From positions 1-45,850 of the forward strand of contig JAFSMX010000027.1 of assembly GCA_017447725.1 (NCBI GenBank): a stretch of DNA of 45,850 nt, written 5' to 3'. The notes beneath the pieces were generated by a model, which worked only from the letters and a program-made list of their open reading frames with translations, made no database searches and had not been told where the DNA came from. Source of the stretch: Bacilli bacterium. Its GTDB lineage: Bacteria; Bacillota_I; Bacilli_A; RFN20; CAG-826. Both the position numbers and the translations under genes were made by a program. Of this stretch, positions 32,201 through 40,280 are shown one piece after another. Within the stretch, counting starts at the first letter, position 1. Every line of letters starts with the position of its first letter.

Positions 32201-32284
32201 TGGTGGACGAAGGTGGATTTGAACCACCGAACCCGAAGGAATTGATTTACAGTCAACCGCGTTTGGCCGCTTCGCTATTCGTCC
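32201..32284 (-). tRNA. tRNA-Tyr(GTA)
   Basis: 84 bases with encoded CCA and a long variable arm, as usual for bacterial tRNA-Tyr. Acceptor GGACGAA/TTCGTCC, anticodon stem GTTGA/TCAAT, loop CTGTAAA, anticodon GTA. Confidence 0.95.
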
Positions 32285-32310
32285 AGTTCTATTGGGATTT
32301 GACGTCTTAG

Positions 32311-32386
32311 TGGTGGATGTTAAGGGGCTCGAACCCCTGACCCCCGCCGTGTAAAGGCGATGCTCTCCCAACTGAGCTAAACATCC
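32311..32386 (-). tRNA. tRNA-Val(TAC)
   Basis: 76 bases with encoded CCA. Acceptor GGATGTT/AACATCC, anticodon stem TCGCC/GGCGG, loop TTTACAC, anticodon TAC. First gene of the cluster. Confidence 0.95.
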
Positions 32387-32413
32387 AGTACACTTCGTAA
32401 GACGTGCTCAAAT

Positions 32414-32442
32414 AATATATCAAAACGATATATTGGTGTCAA
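32414..32442 (-). promoter_or_regulatory. Promoter of the first tRNA unit (Val-Tyr-Gln)
   Basis: Consensus TTGACA (32442-32437), 17-bp spacer, TATATT (32419-32414) on the minus strand, directly after the pgi stop. Confidence 0.8.
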
Positions 32443-32447
32443 TTGAA

Positions 32448-33728
32448 TTAATAGCCTTTTTTCCCAAGGAGATGGAACATGTTTTTCTTATAGATTTCCA
32501 CCCCTGGTTGATTGAATGGGTTTACTTTTAGTAAATATGCTGACATGGCACATGCTTTCATAAAGAAATAGAACATGTATCCGAGTGTGTATTCATCTAG
32601 TTTTTCAACTTCTAAAACAACGTTAGGAACTTGACCAGATTTTTCATGGGCTTCAAGAGTTCCTTTAAACGCTTGTTCATTGACATAGTTTAGATTTTTA
32701 CCAGCAAGATAATTTAAACCATCGAGGTCTAATTTATCTGATGGAATTTCAACATCGTGATTAGCTTTTTCAAAATGAACAATCGTTTCAAATAAACATT
32801 TTGATCCATCTTGAATGAATTGACCTAATGAGTGGAGGTCAGTTGAGAAGGTGGCTGATGTTGGGAATAAACCCTTTCCATCCTTACCTTCACTTTCTCC
32901 ATAAAGTTGTTTGAACCATTCACCTAATTGAACAAGTTTTGGTTCATATGTCACAAACAATTCAACCGACTTTTGCTGGTGTTTTTGATCAAAACGAATC
33001 ACCGCATATTTGTAGGCTTCATTTTCAAATAATAATGGATTTGCGGTATCTTTTTGAGCTTGGAGAGCTCCTAACATAAGTTGATCAATATTTAATCCGG
33101 CACAAGCGATTGGGAATAAACCAACGGCGGTGAAGACAGAATATCTTCCGCCGATATCACCTGGTAAAACAAATGTTGGATATCCTTCATTTGTGGCAAG
33201 TGTTTTAAGAGCGCCTTTCTCTTTGTCTGTTGTCGCAAAGATAGCTTTTCTTGCACCTTCAACGCCAAGTTTCTTTTCTAACAAACTTTTCAGTAATCTA
33301 AAGGCAATTGAAGTTTCGGTGGTGGTACCACTCTTAGAAATGACGTTAACCGCAAACTTCTTATCTTTGATGTAATCTAAAACTTCGTAGGTGTAATCAC
33401 TAGAGAATGTTTGACCAAGGAAAATGATTTCGAGTTTATCTTGGCTATGTAATCCGCGTAATGCTTCAATGGCGGCACGTGCTCCTAAATAGGAACCTCC
33501 GATTCCACACACGACTAAAACTTCGAAATTATCACGAACATATTTGGCATATTTCTTGATCGCTTCGAACTCGACGCGATCATACATCGCTGGATAATTT
33601 AGCCAACCAAGAAAGTCGTTTCCTGGACCACTTTTCTCGTGAATCATGTTGTGAATTTCTCTCACAGATTTCTCGTATTTTTTGTAGTCGACACCTTTAA
33701 TAACGTGTTTATCATTTACTTTAATCAT
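32448..33728 (-). CDS. pgi: Glucose-6-phosphate isomerase
   Basis: A 426-residue glycolytic enzyme interconverting glucose-6-P and fructose-6-P; length is that of the short Gram-positive form. Signatures: CGIGGSYLGARAAIEAL near residues 76-92, ISKSGTTTETS near 132-142, GDIGGRYSVFTAVGLFP near 191. The ATG at 33728 overlaps the S1-protein stop (ATGA) and has GGAGG 10 bases upstream; it is preferred over an in-frame start further up. Last gene of a four-gene operon. No terminator is visible, so reading into the tRNA promoter region is possible. Its product feeds the amino-sugar enzymes encoded near 42-45 kb. Confidence 0.96.
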   Translation of the reverse strand: MIKVNDKHVIKGVDYKKYEKSVREIHNMIHEKSGPGNDFLGWLNYPAMYDRVEFEAIKKYAKYVRDNFEVLVVCGIGGSYLGARAAIEALRGLHSQDKLEIIFLGQTFSSDYTYEVLDYIKDKKFAVNVISKSGTTTETSIAFRLLKSLLEKKLGVEGARKAIFATTDKEKGALKTLATNEGYPTFVLPGDIGGRYSVFTAVGLFPIACAGLNIDQLMLGALQAQKDTANPLLFENEAYKYAVIRFDQKHQQKSVELFVTYEPKLVQLGEWFKQLYGESEGKDGKGLFPTSATFSTDLHSLGQFIQDGSKCLFETIVHFEKANHDVEIPSDKLDLDGLNYLAGKNLNYVNEQAFKGTLEAHEKSGQVPNVVLEVEKLDEYTLGYMFYFFMKACAMSAYLLKVNPFNQPGVEIYKKNMFHLLGKKGY

Positions 33729-34090
33729 TTCTTCATTTCCTCCTGGGCCAATTTTATCCATTCTGGTAGCTTCTCTTTTAATGCAGTGAAATCGATATAT
33801 TTTTCATCAATTGGATTACGTTTTACTTGTGAGTTTCGATACAGCTCTTTTTCTTCATCAGTAATCTTACTCATCGAGACTTTTAAAAAGCCATCGTCCT
33901 CAATATCAATTACTTTCACTTGGTAAGTTTTACCAATCTTGAGATAACGATTGATATTACGGATAAAAGTATTCGCAATCTCTGAAATATGAAGCAAACC
34001 TAAAGATTCATCTTCAAAAATCATAATCGCCCCAAACGGACGAATATTGATAATGGTTCCTTCAATAATATCGTTTACTTTGTAATTCAT
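33725..34090 (-). CDS. S1 RNA-binding-domain protein (CvfD/YugI-like)
   Basis: A 121-residue protein with one S1 domain (residues about 5-75: VNDIIEGTIINIRPFGAIMIFE, then LLHISEIA and KVIDIEDDGFLKVSMSK) and a charged helical tail. It resembles the small S1 proteins of Firmicutes (general stress protein 13/YugI, CvfD) that act as post-transcriptional regulators on the ribosome. It overlaps ispD by 4 bases and pgi by 4 bases, so all are translationally coupled. Its own target is not evident. Confidence 0.82.
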   Translation of the reverse strand: MNYKVNDIIEGTIINIRPFGAIMIFEDESLGLLHISEIANTFIRNINRYLKIGKTYQVKVIDIEDDGFLKVSMSKITDEEKELYRNSQVKRNPIDEKYIDFTALKEKLPEWIKLAQEEMKK

Positions 34091-34743
34091 TGTTGTTTTA
34101 GATACGCCTCAATTAGCGCAATATCATCTTTAGTAGTGACCTTTAAGGTTTGTTTATCACCTTGGATAAATCCAATCTCTCCAAATGGGCGATACATACT
34201 TGCTTCATCAAGCGCCTTTGGATCGAAGTGGTCTTTAAAGACTTTTTTAATTACTTCAATTCTGAAGGCTTGTGGAGTCTGAATTCTAAACAAATCATGT
34301 CGATCAACATAGTTATTCTTACTCAAAGAGTAAGTAGCATCTTCTTGTAGAAGAAATGGAACAACACATTTACTTTTATCAAGCTCTTCAATAATGCGAG
34401 TAATCAATCCTTCTTTAACTAGTGGGCGAGCTCCATCATGAATGAGAACTTTACCTTTTTCAAAGGAGATCGCATCTAATCCGTTTCGAACAGATTCTGC
34501 ACGAGTTTCTCCTCCATAAACCATCTTGCTAACTTTGTTAAATCCAAAGTCTTTAATGATTTGTTTTAGCTCTTCTTCATCTTCTTGCCGAATAACAAGA
34601 ACGATTTCATCAACTAATGGATGAGAATTAAATGCCAAAATTGTATAGGAAACCAAAGGTTTACCTTCAACAGGAAAGAACTGTTTGGCCTGACCAAAAC
34701 GAGTTGAATTTCCCGCTAAAACAATCACGACAGAAGTGTTCAT
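34087..34743 (-). CDS. ispD: 2-C-methyl-D-erythritol 4-phosphate cytidylyltransferase
   Basis: A 218-residue nucleotidyltransferase of the MEP pathway. The CTP-binding loop is LAGNSTRFGQAKQFFPVEGKP (residues 9-29; usual LAAGxGxRMGxxxPKQF). IHDGARPLV near 99-107 and the end IRIEVIKKVF-like region with KVTTKDDIALIE are typical. A ribitol-phosphate cytidylyltransferase (TarI) is the main alternative, but no teichoic-acid partner is nearby and ispF is in the window. Coupled to the HAD gene by a 1-base overlap (TAATG). Confidence 0.87.
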   Translation of the reverse strand: MNTSVVIVLAGNSTRFGQAKQFFPVEGKPLVSYTILAFNSHPLVDEIVLVIRQEDEEELKQIIKDFGFNKVSKMVYGGETRAESVRNGLDAISFEKGKVLIHDGARPLVKEGLITRIIEELDKSKCVVPFLLQEDATYSLSKNNYVDRHDLFRIQTPQAFRIEVIKKVFKDHFDPKALDEASMYRPFGEIGFIQGDKQTLKVTTKDDIALIEAYLKQQ

Positions 34744-35591
34744 TATTTTGTTCCGACTTCTTTCTTGAAGATCTTTTCTTCTTGGTCTCTTAAGACCGCA
34801 TTTGTCGCGACGTTATCAATAACTGCTTTAACGATGGTGTCGAGGTGCGATCCATCGGTGTAGTCAGCTAGACATGCATAGTTAACACGTCCGCCTCTAA
34901 GAAGAGTACGAATGGTATCCTTATTGCCTTTGGCAAAGATGGCGATGGATTTACCTCCGTTATCTTTGACTAGTTGCATACAAGGAACATCGGTCATTCC
35001 ATCACCCATATAAATCATGTTAGAGTATGGAACACGGTGGTCAACACCTTTGGTGTTAACTTTGGCATCATCAGTGACATCAAGTGCACCTTTAGAAATA
35101 CGGAAGAAATATTGCGTTTTTTGTGTATAGTTGACAGCAAGCTTTGGCCAGATTGGTTGAAGTGTTTTTTCATCGAACAAGAATTCACATCCATAAACTT
35201 CTTTGAATTGTTTGTAGATGGAGCAACCTTCGATAATCTCTTTGGTTCCGCTACTAATTAAGTAGTGTTCAACTTTAACTCCTTTTCTAGCTCCATAGGA
35301 ATTAATTCTATTGAACCATTTTTCAACTCCCGGGAAGTATTCAATTCCGGATCCCATTTTGTTAAGAGCTTTACGGGATAAATCAACACCTTTTTCTTTT
35401 GAGAGAGCGATCATCATATACATGTAGGAAAGAATTCTTTCACAACCTGTTTTCTTTGAGAATTCGCCAGTGGCTCCCCAGAATTGATTTGGTGTCATTC
35501 CTAGAGCTGGAATAAAGCCATAGTTTTGCATATCAGTTGTCGACAATGTTTTATCAAAGTCGTACATAATGGCAACGATTGGTTTCTTCAT
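34743..35591 (-). CDS. HAD-superfamily hydrolase, phosphoserine-phosphatase-like
   Basis: A 282-residue HAD protein. Motif I is MYDFDKTLSTTD (residues 9-20; nucleophile D and acid D), motif II YLISSGTKE near 110-118, and motif IV YMGDGMTDVPCM near 194-205. The large helical cap (about 20-105) is of the type I kind. The substrate is not predictable; it may act on a small phosphate ester or phosphoprotein. It is the first gene of the ispD-S1-pgi operon, with GAGG before the ATG. Confidence 0.8.
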   Translation of the reverse strand: MKKPIVAIMYDFDKTLSTTDMQNYGFIPALGMTPNQFWGATGEFSKKTGCERILSYMYMMIALSKEKGVDLSRKALNKMGSGIEYFPGVEKWFNRINSYGARKGVKVEHYLISSGTKEIIEGCSIYKQFKEVYGCEFLFDEKTLQPIWPKLAVNYTQKTQYFFRISKGALDVTDDAKVNTKGVDHRVPYSNMIYMGDGMTDVPCMQLVKDNGGKSIAIFAKGNKDTIRTLLRGGRVNYACLADYTDGSHLDTIVKAVIDNVATNAVLRDQEEKIFKKEVGTK

Positions 35592-35749
35592 ATTTCTAAC
35601 CTCATTTCCAAGCGCGCATTAAAACGCCTATACATATTGTATCGCAATTGGCAAATTATGCCAATTTCTAAACAATTCCTGAGTACGTGTATATCATCAA
35701 AATATTTGAGTTTTGCGTTAAAATCACCAGCAATTCCGGGATAAAAGGC

Positions 35750-35778
35750 AAAAATAAAACAGCCCTTTTCGAGCTGTT
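35750..35778 (-). terminator. Terminator after tRNA-Leu(GAG)
   Basis: Minus-strand stem AACAGCTC / GGGCTGTT with a short loop, followed by TTATTTTT. Confidence 0.8.
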
Positions 35779-35784
35779 ATTTTT

Positions 35785-35869
35785 TGGTGCAGTGAATGAG
35801 AATCGAACTCACACAGGTCACCCTATACGCCCCTCAAACGTACGCGTCTACCAGTTCCGCCATCACTGC
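35785..35869 (-). tRNA. tRNA-Leu(GAG)
   Basis: 85 bases with encoded CCA. Acceptor GCAGTGA/TCACTGC, anticodon stem TACGT/GCGTA, loop TTGAGGG, anticodon GAG (reads CUC and CUU), long variable arm. It has its own promoter and terminator. Confidence 0.95.
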
Positions 35870-35879
35870 AGCGATAAAT

Positions 35880-35908
35880 AATATATACTCAAATCTTGTT
35901 ATTAACAA
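35880..35908 (-). promoter_or_regulatory. Promoter of tRNA-Leu(GAG)
   Basis: TTGTTA (35908-35903), 17-bp spacer, TATATT (35885-35880) on the minus strand, about 10 bases before the tRNA 5' end. Confidence 0.65.
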
Positions 35909-35918
35909 GTAGAAATAT

Positions 35919-37349
35919 CTAAATGTTGAAGACAATTGCCGCAAATCCAAAGTAGATCAAAAGTGAAGTCACATCGACAATCGTAGTTAATAGTGGTTGA
36001 GAGACAATTGCTGGATCTTTTTTAATTGCGGCAGCTCCCATCGGGAGAAGAACAGCAACCATTTTGGAAATAAAGACACCAATCGAAAGTGTCAATGCAA
36101 CCAATCCAGAAACCTTAATTACGGCTAAGAAGTAATCACCTGTCCAGCAGTTACCTTGCCAGATTGTTCCATTAGCGGCGGAGTTAGAAACGATACCAGT
36201 GTATTGTTCAATCGTGAACCAAACACATGCGAAAACACCAACACAAATGGCAATAATCGCTGCAGAAATCGCTTCTTTTCGAATAATCTTCCAGAATGCT
36301 TTTGGAGTAAATTCTTGTAAAGCAAGACCACGAATCATTAAGGCGATTGTTTGTCCGCCAGCATTACCGCCTGTATCCATTAAGACTGGAATAAATGCAG
36401 CTAGAATTGGGACTAATGTGATTCTTTCTTCAAAGATGGAAAGAACCATCGAGGAGAATGTTCCTAAAATAAGAAGAACAACAATCCATGGGACACATTT
36501 CTTCGCCATTTTTAATGGAGAAGTCTCTAAATATGAATCCTCTAGAGGAGTCACTAATTGCATTTTAGAGATATCTTCCGTGGTTTCTTTTTCGATAACG
36601 TCGACGATATCGTCAATGGTGATAACACCAATTAGACGTCCATCATTATTTAAAACAGCGATGGCGTTTAAGTCATAACGTTTCACTAAGTTGGCAACGT
36701 TTTCTTCGTCATCATTTACTTGAACTGTGACAAAGTCACGATTCATGATGTTCTCTAATTTTTCATCACCTTTCGCAAAGATCAAATCATCTAAGTCTAA
36801 CGTACCAACCAAGTTACGTTGACGATCCATAATAAAGATGGTGTAAATTGTTTCTTTGTTTTGACCAGTTTTACGAATGTTGGCAATTGCTTCATCCGCT
36901 GTCATATCGCTTAACAAAGCGACAAACTCGGTGGTCATAATTGAACCAGCGCTATCTTCTTTATAATTTAATAAGCGGTTAATGGTTGCACGTCTTTCCT
37001 TAGGAACGTTCTTTAAAACACGTGTAACAACGTTGGCTGGTAATTCTTCGAGGTCATCGACTAAGTCATCGGTGAACTGCGATTCAAGAATCTCGGCTAA
37101 TTGATCGTTTGATAATGAAGAAATAATTTCTTCTTTAACTTCACTAGGAAGTTCAGTAAAGAATTCCGCAGTATATTCGGATTTAACCGTCTTTAAAATA
37201 AAGATGATTTTCTTTGGATCTTCTAGTTCAGCACAAGCATCAGCAATATCGATACTTGGAACAACTTCAAAAATATGACGAATTTCAGTAACTTTTTTCT
37301 CGTCAATTAATTTCTCAATTTGTTCTGTTGAAATCAAACGATTTTCCAT
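35919..37349 (-). CDS. mgtE: Magnesium transporter MgtE
   Basis: A 476-residue Mg2+ channel/transporter. The N-terminal superhelical domain spans about 1-130, two CBS domains follow (MTTEFVALLSDMTADEAIANIRK to about 255), and five transmembrane helices occupy about 285-476 with the pore motif PVLMDTGGNAGGQ near 340. In characterised MgtE the N and CBS domains close the pore when Mg2+ is plentiful. AGGAAAAG precedes the ATG. The 67-base gap to divergent pduL is too short for an M-box riboswitch. Confidence 0.96.
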   Translation of the reverse strand: MENRLISTEQIEKLIDEKKVTEIRHIFEVVPSIDIADACAELEDPKKIIFILKTVKSEYTAEFFTELPSEVKEEIISSLSNDQLAEILESQFTDDLVDDLEELPANVVTRVLKNVPKERRATINRLLNYKEDSAGSIMTTEFVALLSDMTADEAIANIRKTGQNKETIYTIFIMDRQRNLVGTLDLDDLIFAKGDEKLENIMNRDFVTVQVNDDEENVANLVKRYDLNAIAVLNNDGRLIGVITIDDIVDVIEKETTEDISKMQLVTPLEDSYLETSPLKMAKKCVPWIVVLLILGTFSSMVLSIFEERITLVPILAAFIPVLMDTGGNAGGQTIALMIRGLALQEFTPKAFWKIIRKEAISAAIIAICVGVFACVWFTIEQYTGIVSNSAANGTIWQGNCWTGDYFLAVIKVSGLVALTLSIGVFISKMVAVLLPMGAAAIKKDPAIVSQPLLTTIVDVTSLLIYFGFAAIVFNI

Positions 37350-37412
37350 TTTCTTTTCCTAACGCAACTAGTTTACATTCTTTATAAAAAGAAAGCAAAA
37401 TAAATTATGTTG

Positions 37413-37421
37413 TGCTATGAT
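37413..37421 (+). promoter_or_regulatory. Extended -10 of the pduL promoter
   Basis: TGCTATGAT: a TATGAT box at 37416-37421 with a TGn extension, 22 bases before the chosen pduL start. It shows that the earlier in-frame ATG at 37417 is inside the promoter. Confidence 0.55.
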
Positions 37422-37443
37422 ACTAACCGAGAAGGAAAAGAAA

Positions 37444-38016
37444 ATGAAGAAAATTTTAGTTGAAACAAGTGCTCGTCACATTCATGTGACACAAGAAACA
37501 TTAGAAATCCTTTGTGGTAAAGGAGCAAAACTTGAAGTTAAAGCAATGCTTTCTCAACCAGGACAATTCGTCTCGACAACTCGTTTAGATTTAGTCGGAC
37601 CAAAAAGAACCATCTCTGGAGTTTCCATTCTTGGTCCAGTTCGTAAGGAAAACCAGGTTGAAGTCTCTTTAACTGATGCTCGTACACTCGGAGTTAGTGC
37701 TCCAGTTAGAGAAAGTGGAGACATCAAAGGATCTGCCCCAATTAAAGTTGTTGGCCCATGTGGTGAAGTTGAATTAACTGAAGGCTTAATTGCTGCTAAA
37801 CGTCACATCCATATGACTCCAGCTGATGCCGAAGAATTCGGAGTTAAAAACGGAGAAATCGTTAAGGTTTCTACTGGTAAAGAAGGACGTAAAGTCATCT
37901 TTGATGACGTCGTCATTCGTGTTCGTGATGATTTCAAACTCGCGATGCACATCGATACTGACGAAAGTAACGCAGGTATGTGCAGTGGCGAAGTTTATGG
38001 AGAAATCATCAAATAA
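37444..38016 (+). CDS. pduL: Phosphate acyltransferase PduL
   Basis: A 190-residue PduL-type phosphotransacylase, which converts acyl-CoA and phosphate to acyl-phosphate. The two zinc-binding histidine clusters are SARHIHVTQE (residues 8-17) and AKRHIHMTPADAEEFGV (about 119-135). Length is that of the soluble form; no N-terminal microcompartment-encapsulation peptide is visible, and no microcompartment shell genes are nearby. It probably replaces Pta in acetate formation. The ATG at 37444 follows GAAGGA. Single gene between mgtE (divergent) and the metK riboswitch. Confidence 0.92.
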   Translation: MKKILVETSARHIHVTQETLEILCGKGAKLEVKAMLSQPGQFVSTTRLDLVGPKRTISGVSILGPVRKENQVEVSLTDARTLGVSAPVRESGDIKGSAPIKVVGPCGEVELTEGLIAAKRHIHMTPADAEEFGVKNGEIVKVSTGKEGRKVIFDDVVIRVRDDFKLAMHIDTDESNAGMCSGEVYGEIIK

Positions 38017-38020
38017 TTCA

Positions 38021-38049
38021 TTGAACTTCAAATTTATCTAGTATAAAAT
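38021..38049 (+). promoter_or_regulatory. Promoter of the metK transcript
   Basis: TTGAAC (38021-38026), 17-bp spacer, TAAAAT (38044-38049). The predicted start near 38056 coincides with the first base of the riboswitch P1 helix. Confidence 0.65.
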
Positions 38050-38055
38050 ACTAAT

Positions 38056-38160
38056 CATCTTATCAAGAACCGTGTAGGAAGGATGAAAGAACACGGTAGC
38101 AACTCTCTTTGTGAGTAAGTGCTCTCCTAAGCAGTGGCCCACCCACTGAACGATAAGAAG
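38056..38160 (+). promoter_or_regulatory. SAM-I-type (S-box) riboswitch, divergent
   Basis: P1 is TCTTATC (38058-38064)/GATAAGA (38152-38158). P2 is ACCGTGT/ACACGGT with loop GGAAGGATGAAAG, followed by the conserved-looking GCAAC. P3 is ACTC/GAGT, J3/4 reads GTGCTCTCC, and P4 is CAGTGG/CCACTG. GGA of the P2 loop could pair with TCC of J3/4 as the family pseudoknot. P2 differs from the usual kink-turn form. Placement upstream of the SAM synthetase gene supports SAM sensing. Confidence 0.72.
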
Positions 38161-38216
38161 GAAACACAAAAACAAATGTGACTTTCCATGGTGGGAAGTC
38201 ACTTTTTATTTATTTT
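38160..38216 (+). terminator. Riboswitch expression platform: intrinsic terminator and antiterminator
   Basis: Terminator stem GTGACTTTCC (38178-38187)/GGGAAGTCAC (38193-38202), then TTTTTATTTATTTT. GGAAACAC (38160-38167), directly after P1, can instead pair with GTG and TTTCC of the terminator's 5' arm, forming the competing antiterminator. Expected logic: SAM bound means transcription stops before metK. Confidence 0.8.
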
Positions 38217-38229
38217 GGAGGTTAAAAAC

Positions 38230-39378
38230 ATGGCTTTACATAATTTATTCTCTAGTGAATCAGTCTCAGAAGGACATCCAGACAAGGTGTCTGATCAAAT
38301 TGCAGATGCGATTTTAGATGACTGTCTAGCTCACGATCCGAAATCAAGAGTTGCTTGTGAAGTTTTCTGCACAACCGATTTCGTTTTAATCGGTGGTGAA
38401 ATAACATCTAAACACCATCCTGATTATAAGAAGATAGCACGTGAGGTGATTCGCGATATCGGATACACGAAAAAAGAATATGGATTCTCAGCGGATGATG
38501 TCGAGATTGAAGTAAAAGTTCATGAACAATCTCCCGATATCGCGATGGGCGTTGATAATGGTGGCGCTGGTGACCAAGGTATTATGTTTGGTTATGCTAG
38601 TGATGAATCGGAAGGCTACATGCCTCTTCCAATTGTCATTGCTCATAAGCTTGTTCGCGTGGCAACTAACCTTAGAAAAGAAGGCAAATTTTTACACGCT
38701 CGACCAGATATGAAATCCCAGGTTACTGTTGACTATAAAAATCGAAAACATCCAAGAATTGCGGTGATTTTGATGTCAATTCAGCATGATCCTGATTATG
38801 ACGAAAAGGTATTCAAAACCTTCATCAAAGACGAAATTATGATCCCTGTTGCGAAGTCATTTGGTCTCAATACAGATTTCCAAGTTTTGATTAATCCAAC
38901 TGGTCAATTTATTATCGGTGGACCAGCCGGAGATACCGGTGTCACAGGACGTAAAATTATTGTTGATACTTATGGTGGAGCTGGACACCACGGTGGTGGT
39001 GCTTTCTCTGGCAAAGATCCAACCAAGGTCGACCGCTCTGCGGCCTACATGGCTCGATACATTGCGAAGAATTTAGTTGCTAGTGGCGTCGCGAAACGAT
39101 GTGAGATTCAACTTGGTTATGCGATTGGCTATGATAAACCAGTTTCATTATTTGTAGATTCATTTGGTACATCTAAGTACACCCAGGAACAACTGGTTGA
39201 ATTAGTGCAAAAAGTCTTCCCACTCTCACCAAAGGATATTATTAAGACTTTGTCTCTCCAACATCCTACTTTTAAATATCACGAATTAACTAACTATGGA
39301 CATTTTGGTCGTCCAGATCTAAATCTCCCTTGGGAAAAACTCGATAAAGTCGACGAAATTAAGGCTTTAATGAAGTAG
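38230..39378 (+). CDS. metK: S-adenosylmethionine synthetase
   Basis: A 382-residue enzyme making SAM from methionine and ATP. N-terminus FSSESVSEGHPDKVSDQIADAILD (ATP-binding H and D), GAGDQGIMFGYA near 110-121, GGPAGDTGVTGRKIIVDTYGG near 236-256, and GGGAFSGKDPTKVDRSAAYMAR near 260 are all canonical. The ATG at 38230 follows TTGGAGG; an earlier in-frame ATG at 38188 lies inside the terminator hairpin and is rejected. Controlled by the upstream SAM-I-type riboswitch. SAM supplies MiaB, also in this window. Confidence 0.98.
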   Translation: MALHNLFSSESVSEGHPDKVSDQIADAILDDCLAHDPKSRVACEVFCTTDFVLIGGEITSKHHPDYKKIAREVIRDIGYTKKEYGFSADDVEIEVKVHEQSPDIAMGVDNGGAGDQGIMFGYASDESEGYMPLPIVIAHKLVRVATNLRKEGKFLHARPDMKSQVTVDYKNRKHPRIAVILMSIQHDPDYDEKVFKTFIKDEIMIPVAKSFGLNTDFQVLINPTGQFIIGGPAGDTGVTGRKIIVDTYGGAGHHGGGAFSGKDPTKVDRSAAYMARYIAKNLVASGVAKRCEIQLGYAIGYDKPVSLFVDSFGTSKYTQEQLVELVQKVFPLSPKDIIKTLSLQHPTFKYHELTNYGHFGRPDLNLPWEKLDKVDEIKALMK

Positions 39379-39393
39379 ACTAAAAATTGTTGT

Positions 39394-39421
39394 GATTGCT
39401 CTATCTAAAAATAGAGTAATC
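39394..39421. other. 11-bp inverted repeat between metK and hpf
   Basis: GATTGCTCTAT (39394-39404) and ATAGAGTAATC (39411-39421), one G-T pair, six-base loop. No T-run follows, and a TATAAT box (39425-39430) begins 3 bases later. It is either a weak metK terminator or an operator over the hpf promoter. Confidence 0.5.
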
Positions 39422-39474
39422 GAGTATAATAAAATTAGAAATTAGCTTAACCGCAATTTGGAAAGGAGATTATT

Positions 39475-40032
39475 ATGAAGTACCAAATTATTGGTAAAAA
39501 CATTGAAGTTACCGAAGGTATTAAGCAAGCAGTTGAATCGAAATTAGCCCGTATGGATAAATATTTCGTTATCAACGAAGACGTCACATGCCGTGTTGTA
39601 GTTAGAAGCTACAAAGTTGGCGCAAAAGTGGAGGTGACCATCTTCACACCAAACATGGATTTCCGTGCCGAGGTGATGAATGCTGACTTATATGCCGGTG
39701 TCGACCTTGCAATTGATAAATTAGAAGGTCAAATGAGAAAACTTAAAACCAGAATGGATCGCAGCCGTGGTGGAAAGTTATCTCTTGGTAAAGCTCTCGC
39801 CCTTGAAGCAATTGAAGATCTTCCACCTGAAGAAGATGAGGAAGATACAGTTGTTCGTACAAAATCCAAATATCTTGATCCAATGACAGTTGAAGAAGCC
39901 ATTGCCCGTATGGAAGCAATTGGCCACCCATTCTTCCTCTATCTTGATGAAGAAGATGACAAAATCTCTGTTGTCTATCAACGTGATGATGGCGGTTATG
40001 GAATCTTCCAAGCGGAGAACGAACTTCGTTAA
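39475..40032 (+). CDS. hpf: Ribosome hibernation-promoting factor, long form
   Basis: A 185-residue long HPF. Residues 1-100 are the RaiA/HPF domain that occupies the decoding site (KYQIIGKNIEVTEGIKQAVE start), followed by a linker rich in acidic residues and the C-terminal dimerisation domain (KSKYLDPMTVEEAIARMEAIGHPFFLYLDEE). Long HPF joins two 70S ribosomes into 100S dimers in stationary phase. GGAAAGGAG precedes the ATG. TATAAT at 39425-39430 gives a leader of about 38 bases. Terminator at 40050. Confidence 0.95.
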   Translation: MKYQIIGKNIEVTEGIKQAVESKLARMDKYFVINEDVTCRVVVRSYKVGAKVEVTIFTPNMDFRAEVMNADLYAGVDLAIDKLEGQMRKLKTRMDRSRGGKLSLGKALALEAIEDLPPEEDEEDTVVRTKSKYLDPMTVEEAIARMEAIGHPFFLYLDEEDDKISVVYQRDDGGYGIFQAENELR

Positions 40033-40049
40033 TTAAAACGAAAACTAAG

Positions 40050-40072
40050 AAGAGGCCTCGTGCCTCTTTTTT
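40050..40072 (+). terminator. Rho-independent terminator after hpf
   Basis: 7-bp stem AAGAGGC / GCCTCTT, loop CTCGT, T tail. Confidence 0.92.
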
Positions 40073-40094
40073 GTTGGAGTTTTGCAAGACTTAT

Positions 40095-40280
40095 CCAAGA
40101 TTTGCTAGTGATTTTGTCATCCTTAATAGACTTCAATTAGTCTTCGTTTCAATTTTCATATTGAAATATAGGCTAAATTAAAATATCATTATTCGCGCTG
40201 GTTCTTGTGTCGGATTTGATCCAGATATTGTAATCAATGGCTATCTCTATTAGAAGCACTTGAGAAAGGAAAAATTATTT
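40095..40280 (+). promoter_or_regulatory. Promoter and leader of the unknown two-gene operon
   Basis: TTGAAA (40161-40166), 17-bp spacer, TATCAT (40184-40189); start expected near 40196, leader about 85 bases. The -35 box lies in the 3' arm of a hairpin TTTCAAT/ATTGAAA (40147-40166). A degenerate copy of the dispersed motif, CCAAGATTTGCTAGTGA, begins at 40095. The leader can pair GGAT/ATCC and CTGG/CCAG but fits no family I know. Confidence 0.6.

Noticed and set aside
31656-32371. Open frames of about 61-77 codons over the tRNA cluster
   Set aside because: They are shadows of tRNA sequence on either strand and have no start signals.
40161-40280. 6S RNA or another known small RNA before the unknown operon
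   Set aside because: The region has a normal promoter leading into the gene and lacks the long central bubble with flanking helices expected of 6S RNA.
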